Positions 18,024-27,463 of a DNA stretch of 37,901 nt are shown here, one piece after another; the first letter of the stretch is position 1; every line of letters begins with the position of its first letter. Origin of the DNA: Bacteroidales bacterium (GTDB lineage Bacteria > Bacteroidota > Bacteroidia > Bacteroidales > GWF2-38-335); the NCBI GenBank assembly GCA_016936815.1, contig JAFGXD010000168.1, positions 1 to 37,901 of the forward strand, in the 5' to 3' direction. A program made the translations under genes and the position numbers. A model generated the notes under the pieces. The model was given only the letters and a program-made list of their open reading frames with translations. It was not told the DNA's origin and ran no database searches.

Positions 18024-18578
18024 ATGAAGAAGAATTTTATTGGAATGGCCGGAGCAATAATCTTTCTAATAGGTGCTTTTATGCCATTGTTTACCGCTGA
18101 AGAAATAAACAAAAACTACGAACTTGAAGCTTCATATACTGTTTGGGGCTATAAAGGTTCATTGAAACATCTTGCTTCGGATTTTGTAATTGATTTTTCT
18201 GCATCCTATAATGGGGAAGTTGAGGTTGAAGCCTCCGACGAAAGATTAGCAGAATTAGATCTTAAAAGCACTGTTGAAGATATAAGCGAAGCAGAGGGAG
18301 TTGACAAGAAAGTACTTGAGTTTATCAATATTTTAGCATATCTGATGTTAATTTTGGGTGCATTGTTAATACTTGTTGCATTTATTAATAATAAGGCTTT
18401 GAATATTATATTTATGGTTTTGAGCATAATAGGAATTTTGGGATTATCATTCTTTATGTATGTAATAAGTGTAAAAGAATCTGAATTGGGTCTGGAACTG
18501 GCAATAGGATGTGGCTGTTATATTATGCTTTTTGGTTTGTTGCTGTATTTGTTTTCACCCAAAAAGAGATTTAGATAA
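18024..18578 (+). CDS. Uncharacterised small membrane protein (about 4 TM segments)
   Basis: N-terminal TM, soluble insert, and three hydrophobic segments at the C-terminus; family not recognised. Confidence 0.65.
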   Translation: MKKNFIGMAGAIIFLIGAFMPLFTAEEINKNYELEASYTVWGYKGSLKHLASDFVIDFSASYNGEVEVEASDERLAELDLKSTVEDISEAEGVDKKVLEFINILAYLMLILGALLILVAFINNKALNIIFMVLSIIGILGLSFFMYVISVKESELGLELAIGCGCYIMLFGLLLYLFSPKKRFR

Positions 18579-18591
18579 AAACTTCAAAATA

Positions 18592-18624
18592 TTTGTAATC
18601 TAATAGTCTATTTTATTATATTTG
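18592..18624 (+). promoter_or_regulatory. Bacteroidetes-type promoter for tRNA-Ala (TTTG-N21-TATATTTG)
   Basis: TTTG at 18592-18595, 21-nt spacer, TATATTTG at 18617-18624; 29 nt before the tRNA. Confidence 0.75.
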
Positions 18625-18653
18625 CACCCCAACAACTTACGTTCTTTTTATTC

Positions 18654-18727
18654 GGGGCATTAGCTCATCTGGCTAGAGCGTTAGACTGGCAGTCTAAAGG
18701 TGATCGGTTCAAGTCCGATATGCTCCA
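18654..18727 (+). tRNA. tRNA-Ala (anticodon GGC)
   Basis: GGGGCAT...GCTC-ATCTGGCTA-GAGC...TTAGA-CTGGCAG-TCTAA...ATCGG-TTCAAGT-CCGAT...ATGCTCC-A. Cloverleaf with the G3:U70 alanine identity pair; CCA not encoded. Confidence 0.97.
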
Positions 18728-18731
18728 CAAG

Positions 18732-18757
18732 GCTTCATAGAAATATGGAGCTTTTTT
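18732..18757 (+). terminator. Rho-independent terminator after tRNA-Ala
   Basis: GCTTCATA-GAAA-TATGGAGC-TTTTTT. Confidence 0.85.
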
Positions 18758-19541
18758 ATTTCTTAAAACCAAGGTTCAAAACCAATCCATCTTCAGCTAA
18801 AAATACATTTTCAGGTAATTTTTCGGCTACTTCGGCATGCAAACCCATCATGTGTGAAATATGGTTTAAATATGACCTTTGGGGTTTGCATATATTAATT
18901 ACTTGAAGAGCCTCTTCTAAATTGAAATGAGAAATATGTTTTTCAAGTCTTAAGGCATTAATTACTAGCACATCAAGGTTTTGCAGCTTCAATAATTCTT
19001 CTTCGGAAATATAATTTGTGTCGGTAATATAGGCTAAATTTCCAATTCTATAACCAAAAACAGGAAGCTTATAATGGTAAACTCTTATTGGAATTATTTC
19101 TAATCCGGAAATTTGAAAAGAATTATTTGTTATTTCATTTAGATTCATTTGCGGAATGCCGGGATATTTCTTTTCAGCAAAAACATAAGAAAATTCGTTC
19201 TCAAGAGAGTTTAAAACCCTTTTTTCGGCATAAACTTCCATAGGCTTTTTTTGTAAATAATTGAAAGCTCTTATATCGTCGGTACCTGCTGTATGGTCTT
19301 TGTGCTCGTGGGTAAAAATTATAGCATCCAATTTGCTAACATTCTCTCTAAGCATTTGTTGTCGAAAATCGGGGCCTGAATCTATTACAATGTTTATTTC
19401 TTCTGTTTCTATTAATACTGAAGACCGTAATCTTTTATTTCTAGAGTCATTTGAGGTACAAACGGGGCATTTACAGGCAATTACCGGAACACCCTGTGAA
19501 GTTCCTGTACCTAAAAATGTTAATTTTAATTTGCCCTTCAT
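18756..19541 (-). CDS. MBL-fold metallo-hydrolase (PhnP/YycJ-like)
   Basis: FLGTGTSQGVPVIACKCPVC; FTHEHKDHTAGTDDIR; YITDTNYIS; LNHISHMMGLHAE. Confidence 0.9.
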   Translation of the reverse strand: MKGKLKLTFLGTGTSQGVPVIACKCPVCTSNDSRNKRLRSSVLIETEEINIVIDSGPDFRQQMLRENVSKLDAIIFTHEHKDHTAGTDDIRAFNYLQKKPMEVYAEKRVLNSLENEFSYVFAEKKYPGIPQMNLNEITNNSFQISGLEIIPIRVYHYKLPVFGYRIGNLAYITDTNYISEEELLKLQNLDVLVINALRLEKHISHFNLEEALQVINICKPQRSYLNHISHMMGLHAEVAEKLPENVFLAEDGLVLNLGFKK

Positions 19542-19666
19542 TTCTGTTTTTTAGTAAACAATAGTAAAATTGTTTGCATGTTTAAAGACAAATGTATGAA
19601 TTAATAAAACAAGTTTAAGAATTTAGCCAAAACAAAATTTTAATAAAAAAAAGCAAAAATAAACTA

Positions 19667-19704
19667 AAAAGCCCTGCCTCAACAATAATTGTGAAGCAGG
19701 GCTA
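19667..19704 (-). terminator. Rho-independent terminator for M43 protease gene
   Basis: Minus strand AGCCCTGC...GCAGGGCT followed by TTTTT; arms at 19696-19703 and 19670-19677. Confidence 0.85.
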
Positions 19705-19722
19705 AAACTAAATGATAAAATA

Positions 19723-22002
19723 TTATTCAAGAATAATTTTCTTTGTAATTATTTCATTTTCAGTTGAAAGTCGAACAACATACATGCCGGTTTTTTCCAA
19801 TTGATTATTGGAAAGACGATAAGAATATTCTCCCGGATTAAGATTTTCACCAAAAAGGTCAAGAACTTCTTTTCCAAGCATATCGTAAACTTTTAAGCTT
19901 ACATATTCGGCTTTTTTGATGTTGAAAAGAATTTTTGCTTCCTCATTAAATGGATTGGGCTGAACCCTAAGGTCGAAACATTCATTCATATCTTCAATTC
20001 CAACAGGCTCTGATTCTATATTTATATTGTCTATGTATAAATTGTTTCCGCCATTGTTAATAAACACAAATTTAAATCTTACGTTGGAATAGTCTGTATA
20101 AGCCATAATGCTTATAGATTCATTTCTCCAATCGTCTTGAGAAGCCGGAGCAAATGAGGTTTCTTGCAAATCAACAGTTGCAAGATTAAAACCGATTTTG
20201 TTGTATCGCAAGAACCAGGTTTGTCCACAATCGTATGAAAGATAAACCTGCAGACCATCGTAAATGTCTGAAGTATCGGTAGTTCCAAAAATTGGATTGC
20301 TTGTAATGGTTCTTTTTCCTGCGTAAGCAATTCTAAATTTTAACCTTGGTGTAACATCTGGAGAAATTTGAGTCAAGTCGTAGGGTTCAGTAATAAACTC
20401 GTCTGCCGAAAATCTTGCATTAAGTGCGTAGTTTGCAAGTCTCAAACAACGTGTGCCTTCGTAAGCAGCAGTATCGGTTTCTTCCCAAGAAAGCCCTTCG
20501 GCATTCTGTATAATATAGCTGTTTGTTGCTCCCGGAGTTTCAAAAGTCTCCATTAAAGGAAGATCGTTTGTGTTTTCAGTATTATACACATAAATTATTC
20601 CCTCTTTTGTTAGTTCGTTATTACCTGAAGCATTTATTGCATTTAAGGTTACGCTGTAAACTCCTTCTGTGTCGTATGTTACTGTGGGATTTTGTTCTGT
20701 TGAACTTCCAGGAGTTCCACCTTCAAAAGTCCATTCCCAAGCATCGGCTTCTCCGTTAAACGACCAATCGGTAAAACTTACCTGGCCACCTTCGCAAGTC
20801 ATAAAATTGCTCCAGTAGAAATCTGCCACAGGGGCACACAATTCAGGAGATTCCAAAACTCCTGTGGCAACAAGGTTTTCGTAAGACCACAAATTTCTTC
20901 TTGTAGATTCGAGGGTTGAATTAATTCTTTCGAGCTGACCAACAGAAAAAAGATTTTGACACCACCCCGAGGCATAATCCATAAAATTTTGTACCATATC
21001 AGGTTCGTCAGGGCTATCTGTACTACAAGTGTTTTGGTCTAAAGGAGGACAGCCTTGAGTGGCTTCAAAAACCGGGGGAGTGTCGTCAATTTCGTCACCG
21101 TTAATTCCCAAAAATGGCATTGAAGTACAATTATCCATTCCAAGAATTGTAGCAACAAGGTTTTGGAAAGGATGGTATAAATTAAAAAAGTGACCTGATT
21201 CATGGGTAAAAACACGATTTTGGTTATTCATCCCAATTCCTGCAAAATCTGTTGCAGTTCCAATTGTTCCAACACAATCGTGACGAATAAGAACGCCGTC
21301 TAATAAAGTATCACCTCCTGTTCCGGAAAGCATATTATCGGGGGTAAATGGTGAAAGTCCACCAATTAAGGCGCCTTCGGGAAGTGTCATTCCTTCCGGA
21401 TAAATAAAACTAACTGCATAAACGTTCATATACATGCTATAAGGCCAGGAGTTTTCACGCATTACATTATATTGAGCGTAATCTGTTGCGGGGTCGTAAA
21501 CTCTGTCAATTCCATCGGTGCAATTTCCATAAGGGTCAATTTGAGCTAATCGGAATTCCATCTGACAATCGGCAGCACGAGGCTTAAAAAGCGGATAGGT
21601 TGCAGCAGTATCCTCATTCTGACGGCTATAATCAAGATTGATTTTTTCAATTGCATCTAAAATTTGTTCTTTTGAAATGTTCTCTATTCCTCCTTTGTGA
21701 ATAACATGAAAAACAACAGGAATAATTCTTTTACCATCAATTAGGGTGTCGGTTTTTGAATTGTTTCTGAAAGCATTAGGATCCTTTCTCAGTTTTGCAA
21801 TAATTTGTTTTACATTTTCTTCATGAACAAGATATTGATTCATAATTTCAGGGTTTTTCCTGATATTTTGGTTAACAACCTCGTCGATATAACAAGGCAT
21901 GTAGTTGTTATTGTGGTGTTTATGTCCACAATTATGTTCCTGAGCAAAGCACGGCCAAGCCAGAAACATCAGGCAAATGTTGGTGAGTAAGAAGTTTTTC
22001 AT
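19723..22002 (-). CDS. Secreted M43-like (pappalysin family) zinc metalloprotease with PKD domain and T9SS type-A sorting domain
   Basis: Signal peptide; RVFTHESGHFFNLYHPF (HExxHxxxxxH); PKD-like SFNGEADAWEWTFEGGTPGSSTEQNPTVTYDTEGVYSVTL; C-terminal LRVQPNPFNEEAKILFN...GMYVVRLSTENEIITKKIILE. Confidence 0.93.
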   Translation of the reverse strand: MKNFLLTNICLMFLAWPCFAQEHNCGHKHHNNNYMPCYIDEVVNQNIRKNPEIMNQYLVHEENVKQIIAKLRKDPNAFRNNSKTDTLIDGKRIIPVVFHVIHKGGIENISKEQILDAIEKINLDYSRQNEDTAATYPLFKPRAADCQMEFRLAQIDPYGNCTDGIDRVYDPATDYAQYNVMRENSWPYSMYMNVYAVSFIYPEGMTLPEGALIGGLSPFTPDNMLSGTGGDTLLDGVLIRHDCVGTIGTATDFAGIGMNNQNRVFTHESGHFFNLYHPFQNLVATILGMDNCTSMPFLGINGDEIDDTPPVFEATQGCPPLDQNTCSTDSPDEPDMVQNFMDYASGWCQNLFSVGQLERINSTLESTRRNLWSYENLVATGVLESPELCAPVADFYWSNFMTCEGGQVSFTDWSFNGEADAWEWTFEGGTPGSSTEQNPTVTYDTEGVYSVTLNAINASGNNELTKEGIIYVYNTENTNDLPLMETFETPGATNSYIIQNAEGLSWEETDTAAYEGTRCLRLANYALNARFSADEFITEPYDLTQISPDVTPRLKFRIAYAGKRTITSNPIFGTTDTSDIYDGLQVYLSYDCGQTWFLRYNKIGFNLATVDLQETSFAPASQDDWRNESISIMAYTDYSNVRFKFVFINNGGNNLYIDNINIESEPVGIEDMNECFDLRVQPNPFNEEAKILFNIKKAEYVSLKVYDMLGKEVLDLFGENLNPGEYSYRLSNNQLEKTGMYVVRLSTENEIITKKIILE

Positions 22003-22068
22003 ACAGTTTATTTTAAGTGTAAATGGGTTACAAATAGTTCCGGCAAACCGGATTATATGGGTTTTATT

Positions 22069-22650
22069 TTACCTATTTTTCTGAGAAAACTCTCTTCCGG
22101 CTCTTAACGCAGCCAAATTAGCTTTCACGACCTCTTCTCCTTTTCTTCCGAAAATTTGTCTTATTCCTATTTCAAATTTCTCGAAAGGTATATCAATAAA
22201 TGGAGAGGCAGCACCAAGCATAACAATATTTGAAGACCTTTTTGAGCCAATTTCCTCTGCAATAGCATCGGCATTAATAGCAATATGGTTTCTAATTTTC
22301 TTAATTTCAGTCATTACCGCATCAATTTCAGGATAATTATTGATATTTACAAATGGAGTAATATTTGTTACTAACCATCCTGTTTCATGAAGATATGGAA
22401 GATATCTTAACGATTCCATTGGTTCAACAGAAAGAATTAGATCTGCTCCACCTTTTGCAATAAGGTCAGAAGCTATTTCTTTATCAGAGATTCTCATGTG
22501 AGATTGAACAGCTCCGCCTCTTTGGCTCATTCCGTGAACTTCTGCCTGTTTAATTTGCAAATCGTTTGCCAAAGCAGCCATTCCCAAAGATGCAGCAATA
22601 GAGAGAATTCCCTGACCGCCAACACCTGCTAAAATAATATCTGTTTTCAT
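22069..22650 (-). CDS. iorB: Indolepyruvate:ferredoxin oxidoreductase beta subunit
   Basis: DIILAGVGGQGILSIAASLGMAAL...KQAEVHGMSQRGGAVQSHMRIS. Confidence 0.93.
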   Translation of the reverse strand: MKTDIILAGVGGQGILSIAASLGMAALANDLQIKQAEVHGMSQRGGAVQSHMRISDKEIASDLIAKGGADLILSVEPMESLRYLPYLHETGWLVTNITPFVNINNYPEIDAVMTEIKKIRNHIAINADAIAEEIGSKRSSNIVMLGAASPFIDIPFEKFEIGIRQIFGRKGEEVVKANLAALRAGREFSQKNR

Positions 22651-22662
22651 TTTATTATATTT

Positions 22663-24282
22663 TTATCTTAATCCTAATTCTTTAATTTTTTCGGCAAGGT
22701 TCTTATTTTTCATTGTCTGAACACATTGCCTTCTGGGAATAATTACCGAAACGCCATTATAAGCAAGTTCTTCCTTAATTATCTGAACCATTTCGTCGTG
22801 TTTGCTTTTTACAGGTGTAAAAACTCTAATGTGTTCCGGTTCAACTCCAAGACCAGCACAAATATCTTCAATTTTTCCAAGGGCAGCAGAATCCTGACCA
22901 CCTGTCATTCCGGTAGTAAAATTATCAGATATCATAACGGTTATGGGCGATTTGTCGTTAACAGCATCCAACAAACCTGTCATTCCCGAATGTGTAAAAG
23001 TTGAATCGCCAATAACACTAACCGCGGGAACAAGACCTGCATCGGCAGCACCTTTTGCCATTGTAATAGATGCGCCCATATCTACACAAGAATTAATTGC
23101 ATTAAATGGAGGATATGCACCAAGAGTATAACAACCTATGTCGCTGAAAACTCGACCTTTTCCGTAATCTGCCAGAGCAACATTAAGTGCGTTATAAGCA
23201 TCAATATGACCACAACCCTGACACATGGCAGGCGGACGGCTAGTAACAACAGATGGAACAGGTTTTCCCTCAACTGAAGGAAGTCCCATTGCCAAAGCAA
23301 CAAGATTTGGATTTAGTTCGCCATCTCTTGGAAGTGTACCATCTAAGCGACCTTTCACATTTTCTTTTTCTAAATAGCCTTTTATGAGTTCTTCTAAAAT
23401 TGGTGCTCCTTCTTCAAGAATAATCAGTTCATTACACTCCGAAGCAATTTTCTTCACTAAGCTTTTAGGAACAGGGTATTGAGAAACTTTAAGAACCGGG
23501 AAAGGAACTTTTTGGTCGGGGTAGTTTTCAACTAAATAATTATAAGCTAAACCGCAAGCAATTATACCTTTCGATTTATCGGCAGCATCAAAATACGTAT
23601 TGTAGCCCATTTCCTCTCCAGCTTTTTCCATTAAGTCTTGTTTGCTTAACAATTCTTTGTATTGAACTCTTGCAATAGACGGCAGAAGAACAAACTGAGT
23701 TGGGTTTTTTGGTAATTTCAGCTCGTTTTGAGGAAGTTGAGGTAAACGAGTAACGCCGGCACGGGAGTGAGCCAAACGGGTTGTAATTCTAATCATTACC
23801 GGAAGTCCGAATTTCTCAGAAAACTCTAATCCTTTATAAGCCATATCGTAAGCTTCCTGATGATTAATTGGTTCGAAAACAGGTAATAAACTAAATTTGG
23901 CGTAAAAACGTGAATCTTGTTCGTTTTGTGAAGAGTGCATTGAAGGGTCGTCGGCTGCAACAACAATCAAACCTCCATTAACACCCGTAATTGCAGAGTT
24001 TACATATGCATCTGCAGCAACGTTTAGTCCAACATGTTTCATAGCAACCATGGTTCTCTTTCCGGCATAAGACATTCCTAAAGCAGTTTCCATTGCGGTC
24101 TTCTCGTTGGCCGACCATGTTCTTTGTATTTTTAGTTCCTCAGCCTGTTTTGAAGCCTGAAAGTATTCCATAATTTCAGTGGAAGGGGTTCCCGGATAGG
24201 CATACATACCCGAAAGACCTGCATCCATTGCTCCCTGAGCAATTGCTTCATCTCCTAACAATAATAATTTCTGGTTTGACAT
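22663..24282 (-). CDS. iorA: Indolepyruvate:ferredoxin oxidoreductase alpha subunit, short form without C-terminal ferredoxin module
   Basis: LLGDEAIAQGAMDAGLSGMYAYPGTPSTEIMEY; CQGCGHIDAYNAL; TPP motif GDSTFTHSGMTGLLDAVNDKSPITVMISDN. Protein ends at PRRQCVQTMKNKNLAEKIKELGLR with no CxxCxxC motifs. Confidence 0.93.
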   Translation of the reverse strand: MSNQKLLLLGDEAIAQGAMDAGLSGMYAYPGTPSTEIMEYFQASKQAEELKIQRTWSANEKTAMETALGMSYAGKRTMVAMKHVGLNVAADAYVNSAITGVNGGLIVVAADDPSMHSSQNEQDSRFYAKFSLLPVFEPINHQEAYDMAYKGLEFSEKFGLPVMIRITTRLAHSRAGVTRLPQLPQNELKLPKNPTQFVLLPSIARVQYKELLSKQDLMEKAGEEMGYNTYFDAADKSKGIIACGLAYNYLVENYPDQKVPFPVLKVSQYPVPKSLVKKIASECNELIILEEGAPILEELIKGYLEKENVKGRLDGTLPRDGELNPNLVALAMGLPSVEGKPVPSVVTSRPPAMCQGCGHIDAYNALNVALADYGKGRVFSDIGCYTLGAYPPFNAINSCVDMGASITMAKGAADAGLVPAVSVIGDSTFTHSGMTGLLDAVNDKSPITVMISDNFTTGMTGGQDSAALGKIEDICAGLGVEPEHIRVFTPVKSKHDEMVQIIKEELAYNGVSVIIPRRQCVQTMKNKNLAEKIKELGLR

Positions 24283-24557
24283 ATTTCTGTGTTTAATAAT
24301 TTAACTTTCGACCAATTCATTCAAATGTTTTAATTTTTGAAATAAAAAAACTCTTTTTCAATAAAAGTGATTATAAAAACAAACAATTATTGTAAGAGTA
24401 TTTTTCGTTCGTAAATTTAGGAAGAATTTTTAAATAATTCAAAAACTTGTTATAAAACAATTTTTTCTTTGGGTTTTTTCGTCAAAAATTCTTTTAAACC
24501 AACTTACATTTTTAAGGTCTTCGGATAATTTTTATCCCACAAGGGGTTTTTGCTTAT

Positions 24558-25229
24558 TCAATACCTCATATCCTCAAGAATTTTATCGAAACCCTCTTTA
24601 AATTTGTAAACTGTAATTTGTTCTCTGAATTCTATTTCAATAATTTGCAGAAGAATAAGGTCAATTAGTAATTGTTCGGCATCCTGCTTTTTCATTCTTG
24701 TAAGTTTAAGGAGTTTGGGAAGGGAGATTTCCTTTTTTCTGTCAAGATAATCGAATAAAAGCCTTTCGTTTTCTCTAAATTCGATAAAGACAGGTTTGCC
24801 AAATTTTTCTCTCTTCCACACCTGAAGCTGAATGCGGTTTACAAGCAGATTTTTATCTCCGGTTCTTATGTAAGCCAACCACTTACCTTCTTCATTTTTA
24901 GCGTAATGCGGCATTTTGTCGCTTTTGTTTATATCAATTTCAAGAACGATTTTTCCTTCAACTTTCCACTCCTTGGTTTTAAAAATTATTTCGGGTTGAG
25001 AGTACATATTTGCTGCTGCTTCAACCATATAGAATTCTTCGTCGCTTCTAACTCCAGCTATTGCACCGTTGTCTTTTACACCAATTAGCAACTTGCCTCC
25101 TGCTGTATTGGCAAAAGCAACTAAAGAGCGTGCAATTTTTCTGGAATCGCTAATCTCGAATTTAAAATCCTGTTGCAAATGCTCCCCTTGTGCAATTAGG
25201 TTTCTTATGTAGTTATCTTGTTTAAGCAT
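24558..25229 (-). CDS. AlbA_2/Schlafen-like DNA-binding domain protein (putative transcriptional regulator)
   Basis: EHLQQDFKFEISDSRKIARSLVAFANTAGGKLLIGVKDNGAIAGV signature; C-terminal winged-helix-like region. Confidence 0.82.
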   Translation of the reverse strand: MLKQDNYIRNLIAQGEHLQQDFKFEISDSRKIARSLVAFANTAGGKLLIGVKDNGAIAGVRSDEEFYMVEAAANMYSQPEIIFKTKEWKVEGKIVLEIDINKSDKMPHYAKNEEGKWLAYIRTGDKNLLVNRIQLQVWKREKFGKPVFIEFRENERLLFDYLDRKKEISLPKLLKLTRMKKQDAEQLLIDLILLQIIEIEFREQITVYKFKEGFDKILEDMRY

Positions 25230-25397
25230 ACAAATTTTATTAGCTCACGACAAAACCTTACAAATTATCTGAAACTCTATAAAAATTATTGCTTCGTGAA
25301 TTTGTGACGAGTAACCAAGTGACGTGTAACGTAGCCACTATGTTACAACGGTTGTTTTTGTTCAACACAATTCATTAGTAAGCAATATTCCTAAGGG

Positions 25398-25922
25398 TCA
25401 ATATTTTATAAGCGAATACACTTCTGTATATTCTTTAAGTCTTTCAATTCCTTTTAGAAATTCAAGTTCTATAAGAAAATTTGTGTAAACTTTTTTAGCG
25501 CCAAGTTCTTGCAATAATTCTAAGGCTGCCAGAGCTGTTCCACCGGTTGCAAGCAAATCGTCGTGAAGCAATACAATATCTCCGGGATTTATAGCATCTT
25601 TGTGAATTTCTACAGCATCTTCTCCATATTCTAGCGAGTAGGTTTTCTTGAGTGTTTCGGCAGGTAGTTTACCCGGTTTTCTAACAGGAATGAAACCTGC
25701 ATTTAATTGTAAAGCAAGAATACTTCCAAAAATAAAACCTCTCGATTCTATTCCGGCAACTTTATTAATTCCTTTATTTCTATAATAATCAGCAATATGC
25801 TTGCTTAAGAAACTAACAATTTCAGGATTTTTAATTGCTGTTGTAATATCTTTAAAGAGAATTCCCGGTTTTGGAAAATCAGGCACATCTCTTATTGCTT
25901 GTTTTACTGCGTTTATGTCCAT
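25398..25922 (-). CDS. apt: Adenine phosphoribosyltransferase
   Basis: IRDVPDFPKPGILFKDITT; VAGIESRGFIFG; PRPP motif DIVLLHDDLLATGGTALAALELL. Confidence 0.97.
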   Translation of the reverse strand: MDINAVKQAIRDVPDFPKPGILFKDITTAIKNPEIVSFLSKHIADYYRNKGINKVAGIESRGFIFGSILALQLNAGFIPVRKPGKLPAETLKKTYSLEYGEDAVEIHKDAINPGDIVLLHDDLLATGGTALAALELLQELGAKKVYTNFLIELEFLKGIERLKEYTEVYSLIKY

Positions 25923-25959
25923 AGTTTTAGAAGTATTTTTGCTTTACAATTTGTGGTTT

Positions 25960-27336
25960 TTATATTTTTTCGAGTTGAACGGTGAAATGTCTCATAATGG
26001 GAGCTTCCGACACAATTTTGTAACCCGATTTAATACTGTCTCTTCTGTTATACACATTTATTAAAGCCTGTGCAATAACATCCATGTGGCGATATGTGTA
26101 AACTCTTCTGGGAATTGCAAGACGAAGAAGCTCCAGATTTGGATAACGATTTTCTCGTGTTTCAGGGTCTCTATCTGCCAATAATGTTCCAATTTCAACT
26201 CCTCTTATTCCACCTTCAAGGTAAAGTTCAATGGCCAGAGTTTGAGCAACATATTGTTCTTTTGGAAGATTTGGAAGCACTCGCTTTGCATCAACAAAAA
26301 CAGCATGTCCGCCAATTGGTTGCTGAATTGGAATACCGGCAGCTATAAGTTTCTCGCCTAAATATTCAACTTGTTTTATTCTAGATTCCAGATAAACAAA
26401 TTCAGTTGCTTCATCTAATCCTACTGCAAGTGCATTCATATCTCGTCCTGCCATTCCACCGTAGGTTATAAAACCTTCGAAAATTATATTGAAAGTACTT
26501 GCTTCCTTAAAAATTTTCTCGCTGTTTAGGGCAATAAAACCGCCAATATTAACAATTCCGTCTTTCTTACTGCTCATGGTCATTCCATCGGCATAAGTGA
26601 ACATTTCGGCAACAATTTCTTTAATTGTTTTGTTTTCGTAGCCTTTCTCGCGTACTTTAATGAAATATGCATTTTCCGCAAAACGGGCAGAATCGTAAAT
26701 TACCATAATGCCATATTTTTCCGACAAGGCTTTCACTTCCTTAAGGTTTTGCATAGAAACAGGTTGACCGCCCGATGAATTGCAGGTTAAGGTAACAATT
26801 ACACATGGAATATTTTCAGCAGGATATTCTTTGTAAACATTTTCGAGCTTGTTAAGATCTATATTTCCTTTGAAAGGATGTTGAAGGGTGGTGTTAAAAG
26901 CCTCATCTATTGTGCAATCTATAGCTTTTGCTTTTCTAAATTCAATATGTCCCTTGGTGGTGTCGAAGTGCGAGTTTCCGGGCACAACATTTCCTTCCTT
27001 CATTAAAACTGAAAAAAGAACATTTTCGGCAGCTCTTCCCTGGTGTGTAGGAAGAAAATACTCGAAACCGGTTAATCTTTTAATAGTTTCTTTTAAGTTG
27101 TAATAAGATGAAGCTCCTGCATAGCTTTCGTCGCCGGTCATTATTGCGGCCCACTGACTATCGCTCATTGCTCCGGTGCCCGAATCGGTAAGCAGGTCGA
27201 TGTAAACCTGATTAGATCGTAGGTTGAATAAATTGTATCCTGCATTTTTAATCCACAGTTCTCTTTCTTCGCGACTACTGCGGTAAATGGGCTCAACCAT
27301 TTTTATTTTATACGGTTCTGCATATGGTAAATTCAT
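25960..27336 (-). CDS. tnaA: Tryptophanase (tryptophan indole-lyase)
   Basis: Full-length beta-eliminating lyase (IDLLTDSGTGAMSDSQWAAIMTGDESYAG; MTMSSKKDGIVNIGG). Substrate-site residues match tryptophanase rather than tyrosine phenol-lyase: HFDTT, GIRGVEIG, MRHFT. Confidence 0.92.
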   Translation of the reverse strand: MNLPYAEPYKIKMVEPIYRSSREERELWIKNAGYNLFNLRSNQVYIDLLTDSGTGAMSDSQWAAIMTGDESYAGASSYYNLKETIKRLTGFEYFLPTHQGRAAENVLFSVLMKEGNVVPGNSHFDTTKGHIEFRKAKAIDCTIDEAFNTTLQHPFKGNIDLNKLENVYKEYPAENIPCVIVTLTCNSSGGQPVSMQNLKEVKALSEKYGIMVIYDSARFAENAYFIKVREKGYENKTIKEIVAEMFTYADGMTMSSKKDGIVNIGGFIALNSEKIFKEASTFNIIFEGFITYGGMAGRDMNALAVGLDEATEFVYLESRIKQVEYLGEKLIAAGIPIQQPIGGHAVFVDAKRVLPNLPKEQYVAQTLAIELYLEGGIRGVEIGTLLADRDPETRENRYPNLELLRLAIPRRVYTYRHMDVIAQALINVYNRRDSIKSGYKIVSEAPIMRHFTVQLEKI

Positions 27337-27388
27337 GATAGTTTAATTTTTAATTAATAATAAATAATTTGGAATAATACAGGCGGGA

Positions 27389-27410
27389 AGCGGGTTGTAA
27401 TTAACCCGCT
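27389..27410 (-). promoter_or_regulatory. GC-rich hairpin in tnaA upstream region
   Basis: AGCGGGTT (27389-27396) / AACCCGCT (27403-27410), perfect 8-bp stem with a 6-nt loop. Confidence 0.6.
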
Positions 27411-27463
27411 TATAAAATAAAACTATCGCGTTCTTTAATATTTAAGAAAAGGTTTTTGTACAT
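27410..27463 (-). other. Possible 17-codon leader mini-ORF upstream of tnaA (MYKNLFLNIKERDSFIL*)
   Basis: ATG at 27463, TAA at 27410-27412; the stop abuts the hairpin stem. No coding evidence beyond an open frame and its position. Confidence 0.3.

Noticed and set aside
22040-22062. TCCGG-CAAA-CCGGA inverted repeat between iorB and the protease gene
   Set aside because: Short 5-bp stem with no U-tract; not enough to call a terminator or operator.
25960-27336. Tyrosine phenol-lyase annotation
   Set aside because: Diagnostic active-site positions (Asp, Val, His) match tryptophanase.
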